The notes beneath the pieces were generated by a model, which was given only the letters and a program-made list of their open reading frames with translations, was not told where the DNA came from and did not search any database. This document shows positions 22,126 through 33,015 of a stretch of DNA of 64,000 nt, one piece after another. Position 1 is the stretch's first letter. The number at the start of each line of letters is the position of its first letter. The DNA is from Silene conica (lineage: Eukaryota > Streptophyta > Magnoliopsida > Caryophyllales > Caryophyllaceae), in the NCBI GenBank assembly GCA_029255685.2, contig CM055313.2:69604641-69668640 (forward strand), given 5' to 3'. A program made the translations under genes and the position numbers.

Positions 22126-25100
22126 ATGGATTCTATTTATAGCTACTTACAGCCGAAGCCTAAAGATTTGCCGAAAGGATTCACCTTGCCTAAACCCACC
22201 ACTGGCACCTTTGAACTCCGCTCGACTCATATCAATTTGGTGGAGCAGAGTCAATTTTCTGGTCTACCTAATGAAGATCCAATAAAGCATGTTACTACCT
22301 TCACAGATTACTGCTGTTTTATACCCCTACCTGAAGGGGTATCTAGAGATGAGGTGCTGGCAACTATGTTCTTGTTCTCTTTAAAGGGAGACGCGCAAGA
22401 ATGGTACCGGGACCTTAAAAAGACAGGTGAAGGGATTAAAGATTGGACCACCTTGGCCTTGGCCTTTTACAAGAAATACTTCCCTCTTGCAAAAGCTGAG
22501 GACTTGAGAAACCAAATTCGTAACTTTTTACAGGGACCTGATGAAGGATTTTGTGAAGCATGGGATCGATTCAAGAAATTGGTCCGTTCTATCCCTCACC
22601 ATAACCTTCCAGAATGGGACCTGTGTAACTGCTTTTACAAATCTCTTTACGATGACTATAAGATGATTCTTGATGTAGCCGCCAATGGAAGATTCCAGAA
22701 CAACACCGATCATATGAAGGGTTGGCAAACCATTGAAGACATGGCGGTGCATAGGGCTACTTTTAAGGGTTCACGTGGGAATTCAAGAAGGCTGAATGTA
22801 GAGATGAATAGAGTGATGGCTCTTGAGACAACAGTTGAAGCCCGTTTTGAAAAGCTTGAGGCAACCCAGCTAAAGCTTGAAAGTGCGAACCTTGTTACTA
22901 CGGTCGACAACACAGGAGAAATTGAGAGATTAAGAGCACTTGTTGATGCCTTAACCACGGCAGTTTTTAAGATAGAAGAGGCTCACTGCACTTCCACAAA
23001 GATTTTCACAGAGCACTTAGTGAACATAGCCAACCAAAGAACTAGCTATCCAGCTAGTTCTGAGGGACCCATGGAGACGCTGAACGTCATAAATCTAAGG
23101 AGTGGCCGTGTTTGCAAAGAAGCAACTCAAGAGGATGATCCAGCCGAGGTTCCAACCAAGGAATCCGATCCCGTCAAAGGAGCAGGAGGTCGACCGACCA
23201 CTTCGGTAAGTCGATCGACCACTGTTTCTGACGCGAGATCAGATTCTGAAAAAAAGAAAAAGACGGATTTTGCAGACTCTGGTCGACCGACCGCTGATAC
23301 TGGTCGACCGACCGCTGATACTGGTCGACCGACCAGTGCTCCTGGAAAAAGTGCCGTTTTTGCTCCGGAATCGCTAGATCCTTCCTTTATTCAAGGCCTT
23401 ACTGAAATTTTACAGCTGAAAGAGCCAAAGGTTACTGATCCTATGGCTAAAGTCACCATTCCTTATCCAGAAAGACTGAAAAATTCAAAGGAGGATAAGA
23501 AGTTTGGTAAGTTCTTGGAGATGGTAAAGAATCTTGAGGTAACCATCCCTTTCACTGACTTAATTACCCAGGTACCTTCTTATGCTAAATTCATGAAAGA
23601 TATTTTAAGTCGTAAGAGGAATTTTCAGGACGACGGTGCTGTTGCTTTTGTGGAAGAATGTTATGTTCTTTCACAAGGTAATATAGCACCCAAGTTAAAG
23701 GACCCAGGTAGTTTTTCCATCCCTTGTACCATAGGTAATCATTTAATAGGGAAAGCCCTTTGTGATCTAGGGGCTAGTGTCAGTGTCATACCTTATTCTG
23801 TATGTGAAAGACTTGGTTTAGGTAGACTTAAGGTCACCAATATTACTGTACAGATGGCTGATAGATCAACCCAAAGACCATTAGGGGTCTTGGAGGATGT
23901 CCCAGTAAAAGTGGGAAAGTTCTTTATTCCTGTCGATTTCGTTGTTTTAGACATCGCCGAAGATAGTCGAATACCTATTATTTTAGGTAGACCCTTTTTA
24001 CACACAGCTGGTGCTGTGATAGATGTCAAACGCGGGACCATTACCTTAGAAATTGGGGATGACACTATCGAGTTTAGTCTTGCCCATAAGGCAACTATTC
24101 CTACTGACGATACTTGTTGTTCCATTGATATTGTAGACAGGAATGTTATCCTTAATTGGAGGGAATCCTTGACCAAGGATCCCTTAGATGATCTGACAAT
24201 TTTGGATAAGTGTGCAGGTAATCCAGCTGAAGATGCTGAAGAGCTGGATTTGGTAGAAGAAGAGGAAGAGGAATATGAGCTCACTGAAGAAGAGGGTGAG
24301 AAGCTCATGAGCCTAGCCAATACAAGTCTGGTAAACATATGCTATTCTATAGATGCTAATTCTGTCCAGGCAGTTGAGGTAAAAGCACCAGAGCGTAAGC
24401 CACTTCCTCCTAATCTTAAGTATGTTTTTCTAGATGATACCGAGCAATACCCTGCAATTGTTAGCTCTAAACTTAATCCTGACCAACTTTCTGCCTTAAT
24501 GACTGTTCTTAAAAAGAATAGAAAAGCTCTAGGTTATTCTTTGGATGATATTAAGGGCATAAGCCCTGATGTTTGTATGCACAGAATAGATTTAGAGGAA
24601 GGGCATAAACCCTATAGACAGGGACAGCGTAAATTGAACCCTAAGATGCAGGATGTAGTTATGGCTGAGGTTATGAAGCTTCTTGATGCAGGTATTATCT
24701 ATCCAGTTGGCAACTCTAAGTGGGTTAGCCCAGTTCAGGTGGTTCCTAAGAAAGGAGGGACCACAGTGGTTAAGAATGATAAAAATGAATTAATACCAAC
24801 TAGAGTTGTGACTGGGTGGCGGATGTGCATTGATTATAGACAGTTAAATGCCGCCACCAAGAAAGACCATTTTCCCCTTCCTTTTGTTGACCAGATGACT
24901 GAAAGATTGGCTTCTAATAAATTCTTCTGTTTTCTAGACGGATATTCAGGTTTCTTCCAGATTCCCATCCATCCTGATGATCAGAGTAAGACTACTTTTA
25001 CTTGTCCACAGGGTGTTTTTGCCTATCGCAGGATGCCTTTTGGGTTATGCAATGCTCCTGCCACTTTTCAAAGGTGTATGATGGGTATTTTCTCCGACTT

Positions 25101-27294
25101 TATAGAAAACATTATGGAAGTGTTTATGGATGATTTCTCCGTTTACGGTAATGCTTTTGATCAATGCTTAGCTAATCTTGATAAAGTTTTGCAGCGATGT
25201 ATTGATGTAAATCTTGTCTTAAACTGGGAAAAGTGTCACTTTATGGTTACTGAAGGGGTAGTTTTAGGGCATCTAATTTCAGATAAAGGTATACATGTTG
25301 ATAAAGCAAAGGTGCAGGTGATTGAGCAATTACCCCCTCCTGTTAATGTTAAAGGGGTGAGGAGCTTCTTAGGACACGTAGGTTTTTACAGGCGTTTTAT
25401 TAAGGACTTCTCTAAAATTGCTAAACCACTTACACAATTGCTTCTTAAAGATGTCATTTTTGAGTTTTCTGATGAATGCCTTTTAGCTTTTAACAGGTTG
25501 AAGGAAGCTTTGATCTCAGCACCAATTATCCAACCACCAGATTGGGATCTCCCTTTTGAGATCATGTGCGATGCCAGCGATTATGCTTTAGGTGCTGTGC
25601 TAGGTCAAAGGAAGAATAAGGCTCTTAATGCTATCTACTATGCGAGCCGCACCCTGGATGAGACTCAAGTCAACTACTTTACCACAGAGAAGGAGATGCT
25701 AGCTGTCATATTTGCCTTAGAAAAATTTAGATCTTATTTAGTAGGTAATAAGGTAATTGTTTATACTGACCATGCAGCTTTAAAAAGTCTTTTTCAAAAG
25801 AAAGATTCAAAGCCTAGACTTTTAAGGTGGATCCTCCTTCTCCAAGAGTTTGACATTGAGATCAGGGACAAGAAAGGCGCGGAAAACGTGGTAGCTGACC
25901 ATTTATCTCGCCTGCAGCTGACTGATGGGGAAGATTCTTTACCAATTGATGATTCGTTTCCTGATGAAAGTTTATTTATCATTAATAGTTCAGGTTCTTA
26001 TCCCCCTCCTTGGTATGCTGATTTTGCTAATTTTGCTGTTACAGGTAAAATCCCTCCTGAGTTGTCTTGGCAACAAAAGAAGAGATTTATGTTTGATGCA
26101 AGACAGTATTTTTGGGATGACCCTTACGTTTTTAAAGAGTGCGGAGATGGACTTATCCGGAGATGCGTCCCCCAATGGGAGGTGAAGGACATTCTGGAAG
26201 CATGTCACTCTTCTGCATATGGTGGTCACCACGGTCCATCTAGGACCGTGGCCAAGGTATTACAGTCTGGTTTTTACTGGCCTACTTTACATGCAGATTG
26301 TAGAAATTTTGTAGGCAACTGTGATGCCTGTCAAAGGACTGGGAATGTCTCCAAAAGACATGAGATGCCACAAGTAGGTATTTTAGAGGTAGAGATTTTT
26401 GATGTTTGGGGCATTGATTATCAAGGACCTTTTCCCAGTAGTCAGGGTAACAGGTATATTCTTGTAGCTGTTGATTATGTGTCTAAGTGGGTAGAAGCTA
26501 TTGCTACTCCCCATTGTGATGCAAAAGCTGTTATTAAGATGTTTAAAAAAATCATATTTCCTCGTTTTGGTGTCCCTAGGGTCGTCATAAGTGATGGAGG
26601 TATGCATTTTAAGGAGAAACGCTTAGGTGACTTGTTAAATAAATTCGGTGTCCAACATCGTAGGGGTTTAGCTTATCACCCTCAGACTAGTGGTCAAGTT
26701 GAGATCTCTAATAGAGAACTCAAGGAGACCCTAGCAAAGGTAGTTTCTAAGTCTAGGAAAGATTGGAGCCTAAAACTTGATGACGTTTTATGGGCCTATA
26801 GAACTGCGTTCAAAACTCCTATAGGAATGTCACCATTCAGATTAATTTATGGTAAAACTTGTCATTTACCAGTTGAGTTAGAACGTAAGTCTTGGTGGGC
26901 TATATGTGATCTTAATTTAGACCCTAATCTTTCCCGTGAGAAACGTTTATTGCAGCTAAATGAGTTAGAAGAATTCAGGTTGTTATCCTATGACAATGCC
27001 AGGATCTACAAAGAGAAAACAAAGCGCTGGCATGACAAGAGAATCATTAGACGTGATTTTCAGGTAGGTGATAGGGTACTGCTTTTTAATGCTCGTATTC
27101 GTCTTTTTCCTGGTAAACTGAAATCCAGGTGGAGCGGACCCTACACCATCACAGCTGTCTCAAAATTCGGGTCAATCGAATTAGAAACCTCATCTGGTGA
27201 GAGGTTCAAAGTCAATGGCCAATATGTGAAGCACTTCCGAGGAAAAAATGAATATGTCGGAAAAGTCGAAGTTTCTTACTTTGACCCCTTTTAG
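22126..27294 (+). CDS. gag-pol: Athila Gag-Pol polyprotein
   Basis: A single open frame of about 1722 codons. I start at the ATG at 22126, because the open frame upstream has only a TTG (22111). In order: gag core near residues 60-200 ([15 protein letters not shown] region); a linker with the paired modules in frame, giving GRPTADT heptads near residue 386; aspartic protease DLGAS near 546; RT with FMDDF near 1001; RNase H starting MCDASDY near 1147; integrase HHCC motif near 1360-1403; integrase acidic residues in GIDYQG (~1429), SDGG (~1489) and GQVEISNRE (~1525); and a C-terminal chromodomain-free tail. RT before integrase defines Ty3/gypsy. No stop or frameshift is visible, so the protein may be functional. 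The Athila-type gag here shows no CCHC knuckle that I can recognise. Confidence 0.95.
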   Translation: MDSIYSYLQPKPKDLPKGFTLPKPTTGTFELRSTHINLVEQSQFSGLPNEDPIKHVTTFTDYCCFIPLPEGVSRDEVLATMFLFSLKGDAQEWYRDLKKTGEGIKDWTTLALAFYKKYFPLAKAEDLRNQIRNFLQGPDEGFCEAWDRFKKLVRSIPHHNLPEWDLCNCFYKSLYDDYKMILDVAANGRFQNNTDHMKGWQTIEDMAVHRATFKGSRGNSRRLNVEMNRVMALETTVEARFEKLEATQLKLESANLVTTVDNTGEIERLRALVDALTTAVFKIEEAHCTSTKIFTEHLVNIANQRTSYPASSEGPMETLNVINLRSGRVCKEATQEDDPAEVPTKESDPVKGAGGRPTTSVSRSTTVSDARSDSEKKKKTDFADSGRPTADTGRPTADTGRPTSAPGKSAVFAPESLDPSFIQGLTEILQLKEPKVTDPMAKVTIPYPERLKNSKEDKKFGKFLEMVKNLEVTIPFTDLITQVPSYAKFMKDILSRKRNFQDDGAVAFVEECYVLSQGNIAPKLKDPGSFSIPCTIGNHLIGKALCDLGASVSVIPYSVCERLGLGRLKVTNITVQMADRSTQRPLGVLEDVPVKVGKFFIPVDFVVLDIAEDSRIPIILGRPFLHTAGAVIDVKRGTITLEIGDDTIEFSLAHKATIPTDDTCCSIDIVDRNVILNWRESLTKDPLDDLTILDKCAGNPAEDAEELDLVEEEEEEYELTEEEGEKLMSLANTSLVNICYSIDANSVQAVEVKAPERKPLPPNLKYVFLDDTEQYPAIVSSKLNPDQLSALMTVLKKNRKALGYSLDDIKGISPDVCMHRIDLEEGHKPYRQGQRKLNPKMQDVVMAEVMKLLDAGIIYPVGNSKWVSPVQVVPKKGGTTVVKNDKNELIPTRVVTGWRMCIDYRQLNAATKKDHFPLPFVDQMTERLASNKFFCFLDGYSGFFQIPIHPDDQSKTTFTCPQGVFAYRRMPFGLCNAPATFQRCMMGIFSDFIENIMEVFMDDFSVYGNAFDQCLANLDKVLQRCIDVNLVLNWEKCHFMVTEGVVLGHLISDKGIHVDKAKVQVIEQLPPPVNVKGVRSFLGHVGFYRRFIKDFSKIAKPLTQLLLKDVIFEFSDECLLAFNRLKEALISAPIIQPPDWDLPFEIMCDASDYALGAVLGQRKNKALNAIYYASRTLDETQVNYFTTEKEMLAVIFALEKFRSYLVGNKVIVYTDHAALKSLFQKKDSKPRLLRWILLLQEFDIEIRDKKGAENVVADHLSRLQLTDGEDSLPIDDSFPDESLFIINSSGSYPPPWYADFANFAVTGKIPPELSWQQKKRFMFDARQYFWDDPYVFKECGDGLIRRCVPQWEVKDILEACHSSAYGGHHGPSRTVAKVLQSGFYWPTLHADCRNFVGNCDACQRTGNVSKRHEMPQVGILEVEIFDVWGIDYQGPFPSSQGNRYILVAVDYVSKWVEAIATPHCDAKAVIKMFKKIIFPRFGVPRVVISDGGMHFKEKRLGDLLNKFGVQHRRGLAYHPQTSGQVEISNRELKETLAKVVSKSRKDWSLKLDDVLWAYRTAFKTPIGMSPFRLIYGKTCHLPVELERKSWWAICDLNLDPNLSREKRLLQLNELEEFRLLSYDNARIYKEKTKRWHDKRIIRRDFQVGDRVLLFNARIRLFPGKLKSRWSGPYTITAVSKFGSIELETSSGERFKVNGQYVKHFRGKNEYVGKVEVSYFDPF
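23188..23334. repeat. Paired and triple GGTCGACCGACC modules inside gag
   Basis: A pair at 23188-23220 (second unit AGTCGATCGACC, two mismatches, spacer ACTTCGGTA) and an exact triple at 23281-23334 with two identical 9-bp spacers GCTGATACT. The 21-bp period keeps the reading frame and encodes repeated Gly-Arg-Pro-Thr. Confidence 0.95.
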
Positions 27295-27800
27295 ATGCTC
27301 CTTAGAAGGTAAAAGGTCGTGCGGGACCTCTTAAACCAGCGCTAAACGGGAGGCAACCCGTGTTCTAGTCTTAGGTTTACGTTTTCCTTTTACTTTTTGT
27401 TTTATCCTCAGGTGGAAATTGGATTCTCTGCAGAAAAAGAAAAAAAAAATTAGGTATTCATCAGTATCGTGGTCGACCGACCAGTTTCTCTGGTCGACCG
27501 ACCAGACTGACAACTTTTGTACTTTTTCTGACGAGGTAAGTAAAAATTGCAGAACAGGTAACAGTACAGTGGTCGACCGACCAGTTTTTCTGGTCGACCG
27601 ACCACACCTTTTTTTTTACGGTTTTATTTGTGCAGAAAAAAGCTGTCACGGGTTGTTGGTTTTTGAACATGAAATTATTGCTTTGACCCATTCTTTTTAC
27701 CAGCCCCCCTCTCTCTCATAAAACCCTAAAAAAAATAACTATTCACTCATCTTCCACCTTCTCCATTTTTACTTCCTCTCTAGCTTTTTCCATCCTCAAG
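27295..27800 (+). other. Spacer after gag-pol with leader-like sequence
   Basis: Contains two module pairs, then AAACCCTAA (27721-27729), pyrimidine-rich sequence and CAAG/GTAAGT at 27797-27806. AAACCCTAA resembles the telo-box found in plant 5' leaders, and GTAAGT is a strong 5' splice site. It may be the leader of a separate or spliced mRNA for the downstream ORF. Confidence 0.45.
27471..27603. repeat. Two paired GGTCGACCGACC modules after pol
   Basis: Pairs at 27471-27503 (spacer AGTTTCTCT) and 27571-27603 (spacer AGTTTTTCT). All four units are exact, and the pairs start 100 bp apart. Confidence 0.95.
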
Positions 27801-28523
27801 GTAAGTTTTTCCTCCATTTTCTTTCTCTCCTTTTAGTTTTTACCTTCTTATTTTCGTTTTAGGTAGTTTTAATTCATCTTTGTAAGCTCAAATTTTGCTC
27901 CTAGTTCCTTTTTCGTGCTTGATTATGTGCTTTTATGTTGATTTTCTTCTTCTTCATAAGTTATATGCTTAGATCTGAGAATTTTGGGTAATTTTGTGCT
28001 AATTCGGATAGTTTAATTCTTCCTTACAATTTTTATGCCTTTTCCGCGCGAAATTCAAACCCGACGCCATCACTGTTGCGGTCGGTCGACCGGAAACGGA
28101 GGTCGACCGACCAAAATTCGAATTTCTGGGTTTTAAAATTTTGCAGATCTGGGTTCGTTTCTGACATAGCTCGGTCGACCGACCGGAAAACAAGGTCGGC
28201 CGACCAATGTCGCGTTTTCCTGAGTTTAATTGTTTAACAGTTTCTGCTTTTTCACGTATTCTGGTCGACCGACCTGTAGTTACGGTCGACCGATCTTACC
28301 TGCTTTGTTCATGATTTTTCTCAGTTTCAGATTCCTCATTGCAGCAGAAAAAGAAAAAAATAATACAGACAGTCTAGGACTCTGGTCGACCGACTGATTC
28401 CTGTAGTCGGCCGACCAGCTCCGTAAAAAAAAACCTTCTGTTTTTGCAAATTTTCGTGCCTAATTTAGTTAAAGCATTGTTTTCTATGCTAATAAGACTT
28501 ATATTTTTCATTGAACTTTACAG
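27801..28523 (+). other. Putative leader intron before the Athila ORF
   Basis: The donor GTAAGT at 27801 follows CAAG, and the acceptor TTTACAG ends at 28523, seven bases before the ATG at 28531. The interior is T-rich, as in plant introns, and carries four module pairs. Splicing would place the ORF's ATG close to the leader. This is predicted from splice-site sequence only. Confidence 0.4.
28080..28416. repeat. Four divergent paired modules in the putative intron
   Basis: Pairs at 28080-28112 (first unit inverted, GGTCGGTCGACC, so the pair is a perfect 12-bp inverted repeat), 28173-28205 (second unit GGTCGGCCGACC), 28263-28295 (second unit GGTCGACCGATC) and 28384-28416 (GGTCGACCGACT with AGTCGGCCGACC). 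Every spacer is 9 bp. Several of the substitutions preserve or add base pairs in the predicted hairpin. Confidence 0.9.
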
Positions 28524-28530
28524 CCTTACG

Positions 28531-29961
28531 ATGTCTAGCCGTGATCAAGGTGGAAAGCGCGCACGCACTACGGGTGCTAGCACGTCTAGAGGACGTGTCT
28601 CTAGGTCGAGAGGTCTAGCAGTTCAGGACACGGATAGTCTACCGGACTATCCGCAGATCACCTTCAGCTCTCCGGCCCAGAAGGCCCGTTTCCTCCATCT
28701 GAGTGACCATTGCGCGGTAGTGGCGACCCGTTTCCTTTGTGTTTCAGCTCTGCACGCATTGGGATGCCATGATGAGGTGGTTGCTATGCTCATTGGGACC
28801 GGGTTTGCAGGCCTTGTCTCCATGGACGAGATCACCTACCGCCTTCTTACTCTTGAGTTTTTCTCCTCCTTTACCTTTGATTTAGGGGCTATTCATCCCG
28901 GCTATGATAGTTTTTGTATCTCTTTTCGCATGTTCAATGAAACTTATGCTTTAACTTTAACCCAGTTTGCTCAAATTTTGGGTCTGTCTTCTGAGGGTCT
29001 TACTGATGACCTTACGGGGTCGTATTCTGATATGTGGTCCTGTATTTCTGATTCCAACGATGTGAAAAAGAAAAACAGTACCATCCACCTTCCTACCCCC
29101 CGTTATTTTTTGCGTCTGTTGGCCAACACTGTTTTTGGCCGCAAAGAGTCTCAGAATGTTAACAACATTGAGCTCTCCATCATGTCCGGTTATCTTAACA
29201 TCGGACGTACGGGTCAGCAGTCTTATAACACTGCTCTTTTGGTCGCCACTCATTTTGTGTCAGTGGGTGAGGGAACTTCTTTGACCACTATTGTCTGTGG
29301 TGGGCTAGTCACCCGATTAGCCCGCTATTTTGTACCCCAGTTCCCTCGCCATGAGGATGCGGTCACCCCTCTCTCCCGATACATGGACATGGATTATATC
29401 AGGTCTGTGCGTTGGGTAAACAGTAGAGGTGTTTGGAAAATAGACACCTATCTTAGTGACCGCATCCCCATCACCACGGCTCCCCCTATGTACCCCCTTT
29501 CTATTGTTATTGGGGAGCCACGACCACTACTCCCGTCTTATCGCCTCCCGCTTAGGGGAGGCGCTTCTAGAGGTTCCAGGGCTCCTGCTCCCGGTGGCCA
29601 CCATGCCACACATGGGACAGGATACCCATCTGATTTTACTGCTCCTCCTAATGTTTATGTTCCTCCTTTTGTTGATGACAGATCTATGCCACAGATGCTG
29701 GCCAGCCTTTGCACGCAGTTCAGCCAAAAACGGCTGGACGATAGTCTCTACCAGTACCCGGCCTACAAGGAGTATGCCACACAAGGTAGGCTCCCGACCG
29801 GCCAGTGGACTCACCCCTCCTGGTACACACCTCTCGCAGGCGGTCATGTCCATGGTGAAGCTTCAGGCTCTGCCTCAGGTGCAGGAGGAGGATCTGAGGA
29901 GGATGGCGATGAGGGAGATGGTGAGGAGAACGCTGAGCCGTTTTACGACTCAGCGGGATAG
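28531..29961 (+). CDS. Athila ORF in the env-like position
   Basis: A 476-codon ORF downstream of gag-pol on the same strand. I choose the ATG at 28531 (MSSRDQGG...); the open frame extends 29 codons upstream, but that part lies in intron-like sequence. It has a basic, Ser/Arg-rich N-terminus, a central globular part with LTLTQFAQILGLSSEG near residue 150, which I recognise as the plant ATHILA ORF-1 family, and an acidic C-terminus rich in Glu/Asp/Gly. I see no obvious signal peptide or convincing transmembrane segment, so the position is env-like but an envelope function is not shown. The role of this family is unknown. The frame is intact. Confidence 0.8.
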   Translation: MSSRDQGGKRARTTGASTSRGRVSRSRGLAVQDTDSLPDYPQITFSSPAQKARFLHLSDHCAVVATRFLCVSALHALGCHDEVVAMLIGTGFAGLVSMDEITYRLLTLEFFSSFTFDLGAIHPGYDSFCISFRMFNETYALTLTQFAQILGLSSEGLTDDLTGSYSDMWSCISDSNDVKKKNSTIHLPTPRYFLRLLANTVFGRKESQNVNNIELSIMSGYLNIGRTGQQSYNTALLVATHFVSVGEGTSLTTIVCGGLVTRLARYFVPQFPRHEDAVTPLSRYMDMDYIRSVRWVNSRGVWKIDTYLSDRIPITTAPPMYPLSIVIGEPRPLLPSYRLPLRGGASRGSRAPAPGGHHATHGTGYPSDFTAPPNVYVPPFVDDRSMPQMLASLCTQFSQKRLDDSLYQYPAYKEYATQGRLPTGQWTHPSWYTPLAGGHVHGEASGSASGAGGGSEEDGDEGDGEENAEPFYDSAG

Positions 29962-31690
29962 GGACATGCTTAACCTTACCCTCTTTGGGGTTCGGTTTGG
30001 GGAGGCCCCTATTGATTGGTTCGGTTTGGAGAGGTCCACATTTACTTTGTAAGTGTTTTCCCTCCTTAGATTTCCAATTTTCCTCCTTAGATTTCCAGTT
30101 TTCCCCTCCTTCCTCCATAGACTCTGTTTGTAGTTTTTAGTCTTTTTCCTTTTCTTTTCTTTGTTTGCTTCTTTTCCGCCTACCCCCATCCATTTGCTGT
30201 GGTTGAAAGGCTGCTGAGCACAATGAGGGCATTGTGCGTTTTGGTTTGGGGAGGGTGTTTGCATACTCCTTTGTGAGTATGCAATTGTTTTTGTGTCTTT
30301 TGTTTTTCATTCCTTTAGGTGTTTTTCTTGTTTTCATCCCCTCTTGCCGCGTGTGCAAACCTGTCGCGCGTTCTTCTCTGTTTTAAGTCTTTAGGTCGAG
30401 TCGGAACGGATAAATACAATTCATGCCTCACATGACAATTATTGCTTTACCTTGCATTTTTTCAAAAATTTTCAAGCTAGTCTTTTGCATTATCTACAAG
30501 TTTTTGTTGATTTCATGCTAAATTATTAGACTTGACTCCCTTTTTGGCAAACTACTACATATTCTAAGGATTAGAGCTTAATAAATCGGTGACATCCATG
30601 ACCGATTTCATATAGGTTGTGAGTAGTTTCTCCTCTTGAGGCATGTTACATCAATTTGCATAAACATGAATTTTGTCTTCTTAATACCTGTATGCATTCG
30701 GTTTTGTGGTTTGTTGACACATGTGGTAGAGGTTCCCCTTTCTCATTATTCCCATTATCCTCACATAGCCAAATTGAACTCTTTACCCATTAGCTACATT
30801 CTAAAAAATTGCTTACCCTAGCCAAGCTAGTAATTTAGTAATGGGACTGTTTTTCTTGCTATCCTTTGGTTTATGTTTCATCGATGAATTTTGATTTTGG
30901 GAAGTTGAAAAAAAAAAATGAATGAAAAAAAATATATACGGAAAAATGAAAAAAAAAAACGGAACAGCCTGTCTTCAAGGCTGGTCGGTCGACCAGTTCC
31001 CCTGGTCGGTCGACCAGGACCATTGGGTGGGTTCGTTTTTCAAAAAAAAAAAAAAATATATAAGAAAAAAAAAAACAGAAAAGAAAAGAAAGAAAAAAAA
31101 ATGGGAAAGGAATAAAAGTTGGAAAAATTGTGGAGCATTGGCGTGTATAAAAAAAAAAGAGAGACAATAAGAAGTGATCTTATAGTATGGACAGACGGAT
31201 GATAGCTTGGCTTAACCCCTCTTCCCATAACTTATTTTAACCCCTTCTTACCTTTAGCCTCACAATCCCAAATTTGCCTCGGCATGTGTCATGGTTATTT
31301 AGTGTGGGAATGCATATGTACGGTTGTAGAGATTTTATTCATGTTAGATTGCAGGCATGTTCTTACGGGTCGTAGATAGGTGAGAGTCCTTACTTTTATT
31401 TATCTTCTTATCTTTCACATATACATTTAACCCTTTGCTTTCATGAGTGTCTCGAGCGTACCGCGAGAGTCCAATTAGAATGAGTCTTGCAAGGTCGAAA
31501 TTTTAGCATGCTTTTCCAACATGTTTAACTCGTTTTGCTCTTGACATTGTGTTTGATTATAGTTGAAGGATGCATTAAATTGGTTAAGTATAGTGTTATG
31601 TTTAGTTATGAAGAGTATGAAGTCCGTTCCATTAGGAGTTTTTATTTTCTTTTGAGTCTTAGTGCTTGCTTGAGGACAAGCAAGGTTTGG
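29962..31690 (+). other. 3' noncoding region of the Athila element
   Basis: About 1.7 kb without a convincing ORF. It is T-rich after the stop and has long A-rich runs around 30908-31110. One inverted module pair lies at 30983. The ORFs on both strands over the A-rich runs are Lys- or Phe-rich artefacts. The end (GCTTGAGGACAAGCAAGG, about 31668-31685) is a hairpin-like sequence common just upstream of Athila-type polypurine tracts. Confidence 0.6.
30983..31015. repeat. Paired module in inverted orientation
   Basis: Two units of GGTCGGTCGACC, the reverse complement of the usual unit, with the 9-bp spacer AGTTCCCCT. It is the only pair in the Athila element where both units are inverted. In sense RNA it can form a 12-bp stem with two G-U pairs. 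Confidence 0.95.
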
Positions 31691-31701
31691 TTTGGGGAGT
31701 T
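31691..31701 (+). other. Polypurine tract of the Athila element
   Basis: TTTGGGGAGTT directly precedes the 3' LTR start TGATACGTG. The longer context GGTTTGGTTTGGGGAGTT is typical of Athila-like elements. Confidence 0.7.
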
Positions 31702-33010
31702 TGATACGTGCCTATTTTATGCATTTCATTTACTCTTTTGGCACGTATTTTCATTCACTTTCGTGACTTTTTTAGTTGCTTTTTCTCCCATATTGTCTAC
31801 TTTGGTGTTTCTATGTTTTGTATACAGGAATACGCGGAAGTAAGCAAAACCAAGCTTTATTTGCCTTTAAGGGGCTGTTTTTGGAGCAATAAATTCGGAT
31901 GGAGCATTCAAATACAATCATCGGGCCAAATAAAACCTGAGGAAAAGTGAAGCGGTCGACCGACCGAGATATCTGGTCGACCGACCGATGTCGAATAAGT
32001 AATCAAGCCCAGCTTTCAACGGAAGCCCAATTACGAAGAAAATAAATCCGTCTCAGCTGAACCGGTCGACCGACCGAAGAAACAGGTCGACCGACCAGAC
32101 GCTGTTTTCGAGACTTCCGTTTTCTTTTCTGCTTTCCGAATCTTGTAATATTTCCTATTTAAGGAGACCAAAACTCCTCTATTAGGTTAAGCAGTTTTTC
32201 AGCAAGTTTGTATCTAAGTAATTTTCTTTCAAGTACTTTATGTTTGGAGACTCCATTGTTAGAATATTATCACAAAGCTTTCATCTTTGTTCTTGTGATT
32301 TCCTTTCAAGTTGTAAGTTTGTTCTAATTAACCTTTCCCTTAATTCAATCTTGTTATTCATCTTTTTGTTACTTTCTTGTTTTATGTTTTCTCTTTTATT
32401 ATCTTCTTTAATTATGTTCATCTCTTTAAGTTTCTTGATAATCGTTATTTCCATAATTAAAAGTATGCATAGCTAATTCTTGTGATTAGGAATTAGGGGA
32501 ACCATGTAAAGACTTGACTTTGATAGGTTTGATGATTAAATTACCAATCCCCCATTGTTGTTGGTGAACTAATCCTTGGGATTGAAAGATTATTAGGATT
32601 AGTTTGACAACAACTTTGGGATTGCCTTTGAACGAAAGTTTAGTGCTTTTGTAGGAACCCTAAGACCGTAAGGATTGGGTAGAATATTGACCTAAAGGTT
32701 TATTCTTTGTTCCTTGGGATTGTGTTATTTGATTATTCTTACCCTTCATTGACTTGTTTTGACCATGGGGAACCAAAGTTCCTAATCCCCTTTTTATCTT
32801 TTTCTTAGTTTCCTTGCTAGTTATTTACCTTAGTTGTTAGTTTGAATCCCAATTCAAAACCCCCCTTTTTTTGGTTACTTGCAATAGACTTTAAATTTAC
32901 AAACATAATTTACCCTGTCTCTCTGTGGTTCGACCCTTGACTTATCCTATCTGAGTTTAAGCTGAGGTTTTATAAATCTTATCTTTGGCACCCCTCAACG
33001 ACGGGTGTCA
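31702..33010 (+). repeat. 3' LTR of the Athila element (full length)
   Basis: 1309 bp from TGATACGTG to ACGGGTGTCA. Positions 31827-33010 match the 5' LTR. The first 125 bp are represented by only 10 bp in the 5' LTR. The 78-codon ORF occurs identically in both LTRs because of the duplication and has no recognisable domain. Confidence 0.93.
31954..32096. repeat. Two paired GGTCGACCGACC modules (Athila 3' LTR)
   Basis: Pairs at 31954-31986 and 32064-32096, the counterparts of those in the 5' LTR, with identical spacers. Confidence 0.95.
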
Positions 33011-33015
33011 CTAGT

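Larger units (their letters stand above)
20764..33015 (+). mobile_element. Athila-type Ty3/gypsy retrotransposon
   Basis: About 12.2 kb flanked by CTAGT (20764-20768 and 33011-33015). Order: 5' LTR, tRNA-Asp primer site, gag-pol, long spacer, Athila ORF in the env-like position, 3' noncoding region, polypurine tract, 3' LTR. The two LTRs look identical over 1184 bp, so the insertion is very recent, yet the 5' LTR lacks most of its first 125 bp. Both large ORFs are open. The lineage call rests on the tRNA-Asp site, the DLGAS protease and the Athila ORF after pol. Confidence 0.93.

Noticed and set aside
28531..29961. Env-like ORF as a true envelope protein
   Set aside because: No convincing signal peptide or membrane anchor; it matches the ATHILA ORF-1 family, whose function is unknown.
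30871..31228. Phe- or Lys-rich ORFs
   Set aside because: Artefacts of A-rich runs in the Athila 3' noncoding region.
9664..32096. GGTCGACC (contains a SalI site) as cloning-linker or adapter contamination
   Set aside because: Units occur inside a continuous reading frame, in both LTRs at matching places, with diverged variants and different spacers, so they are part of the native sequence.
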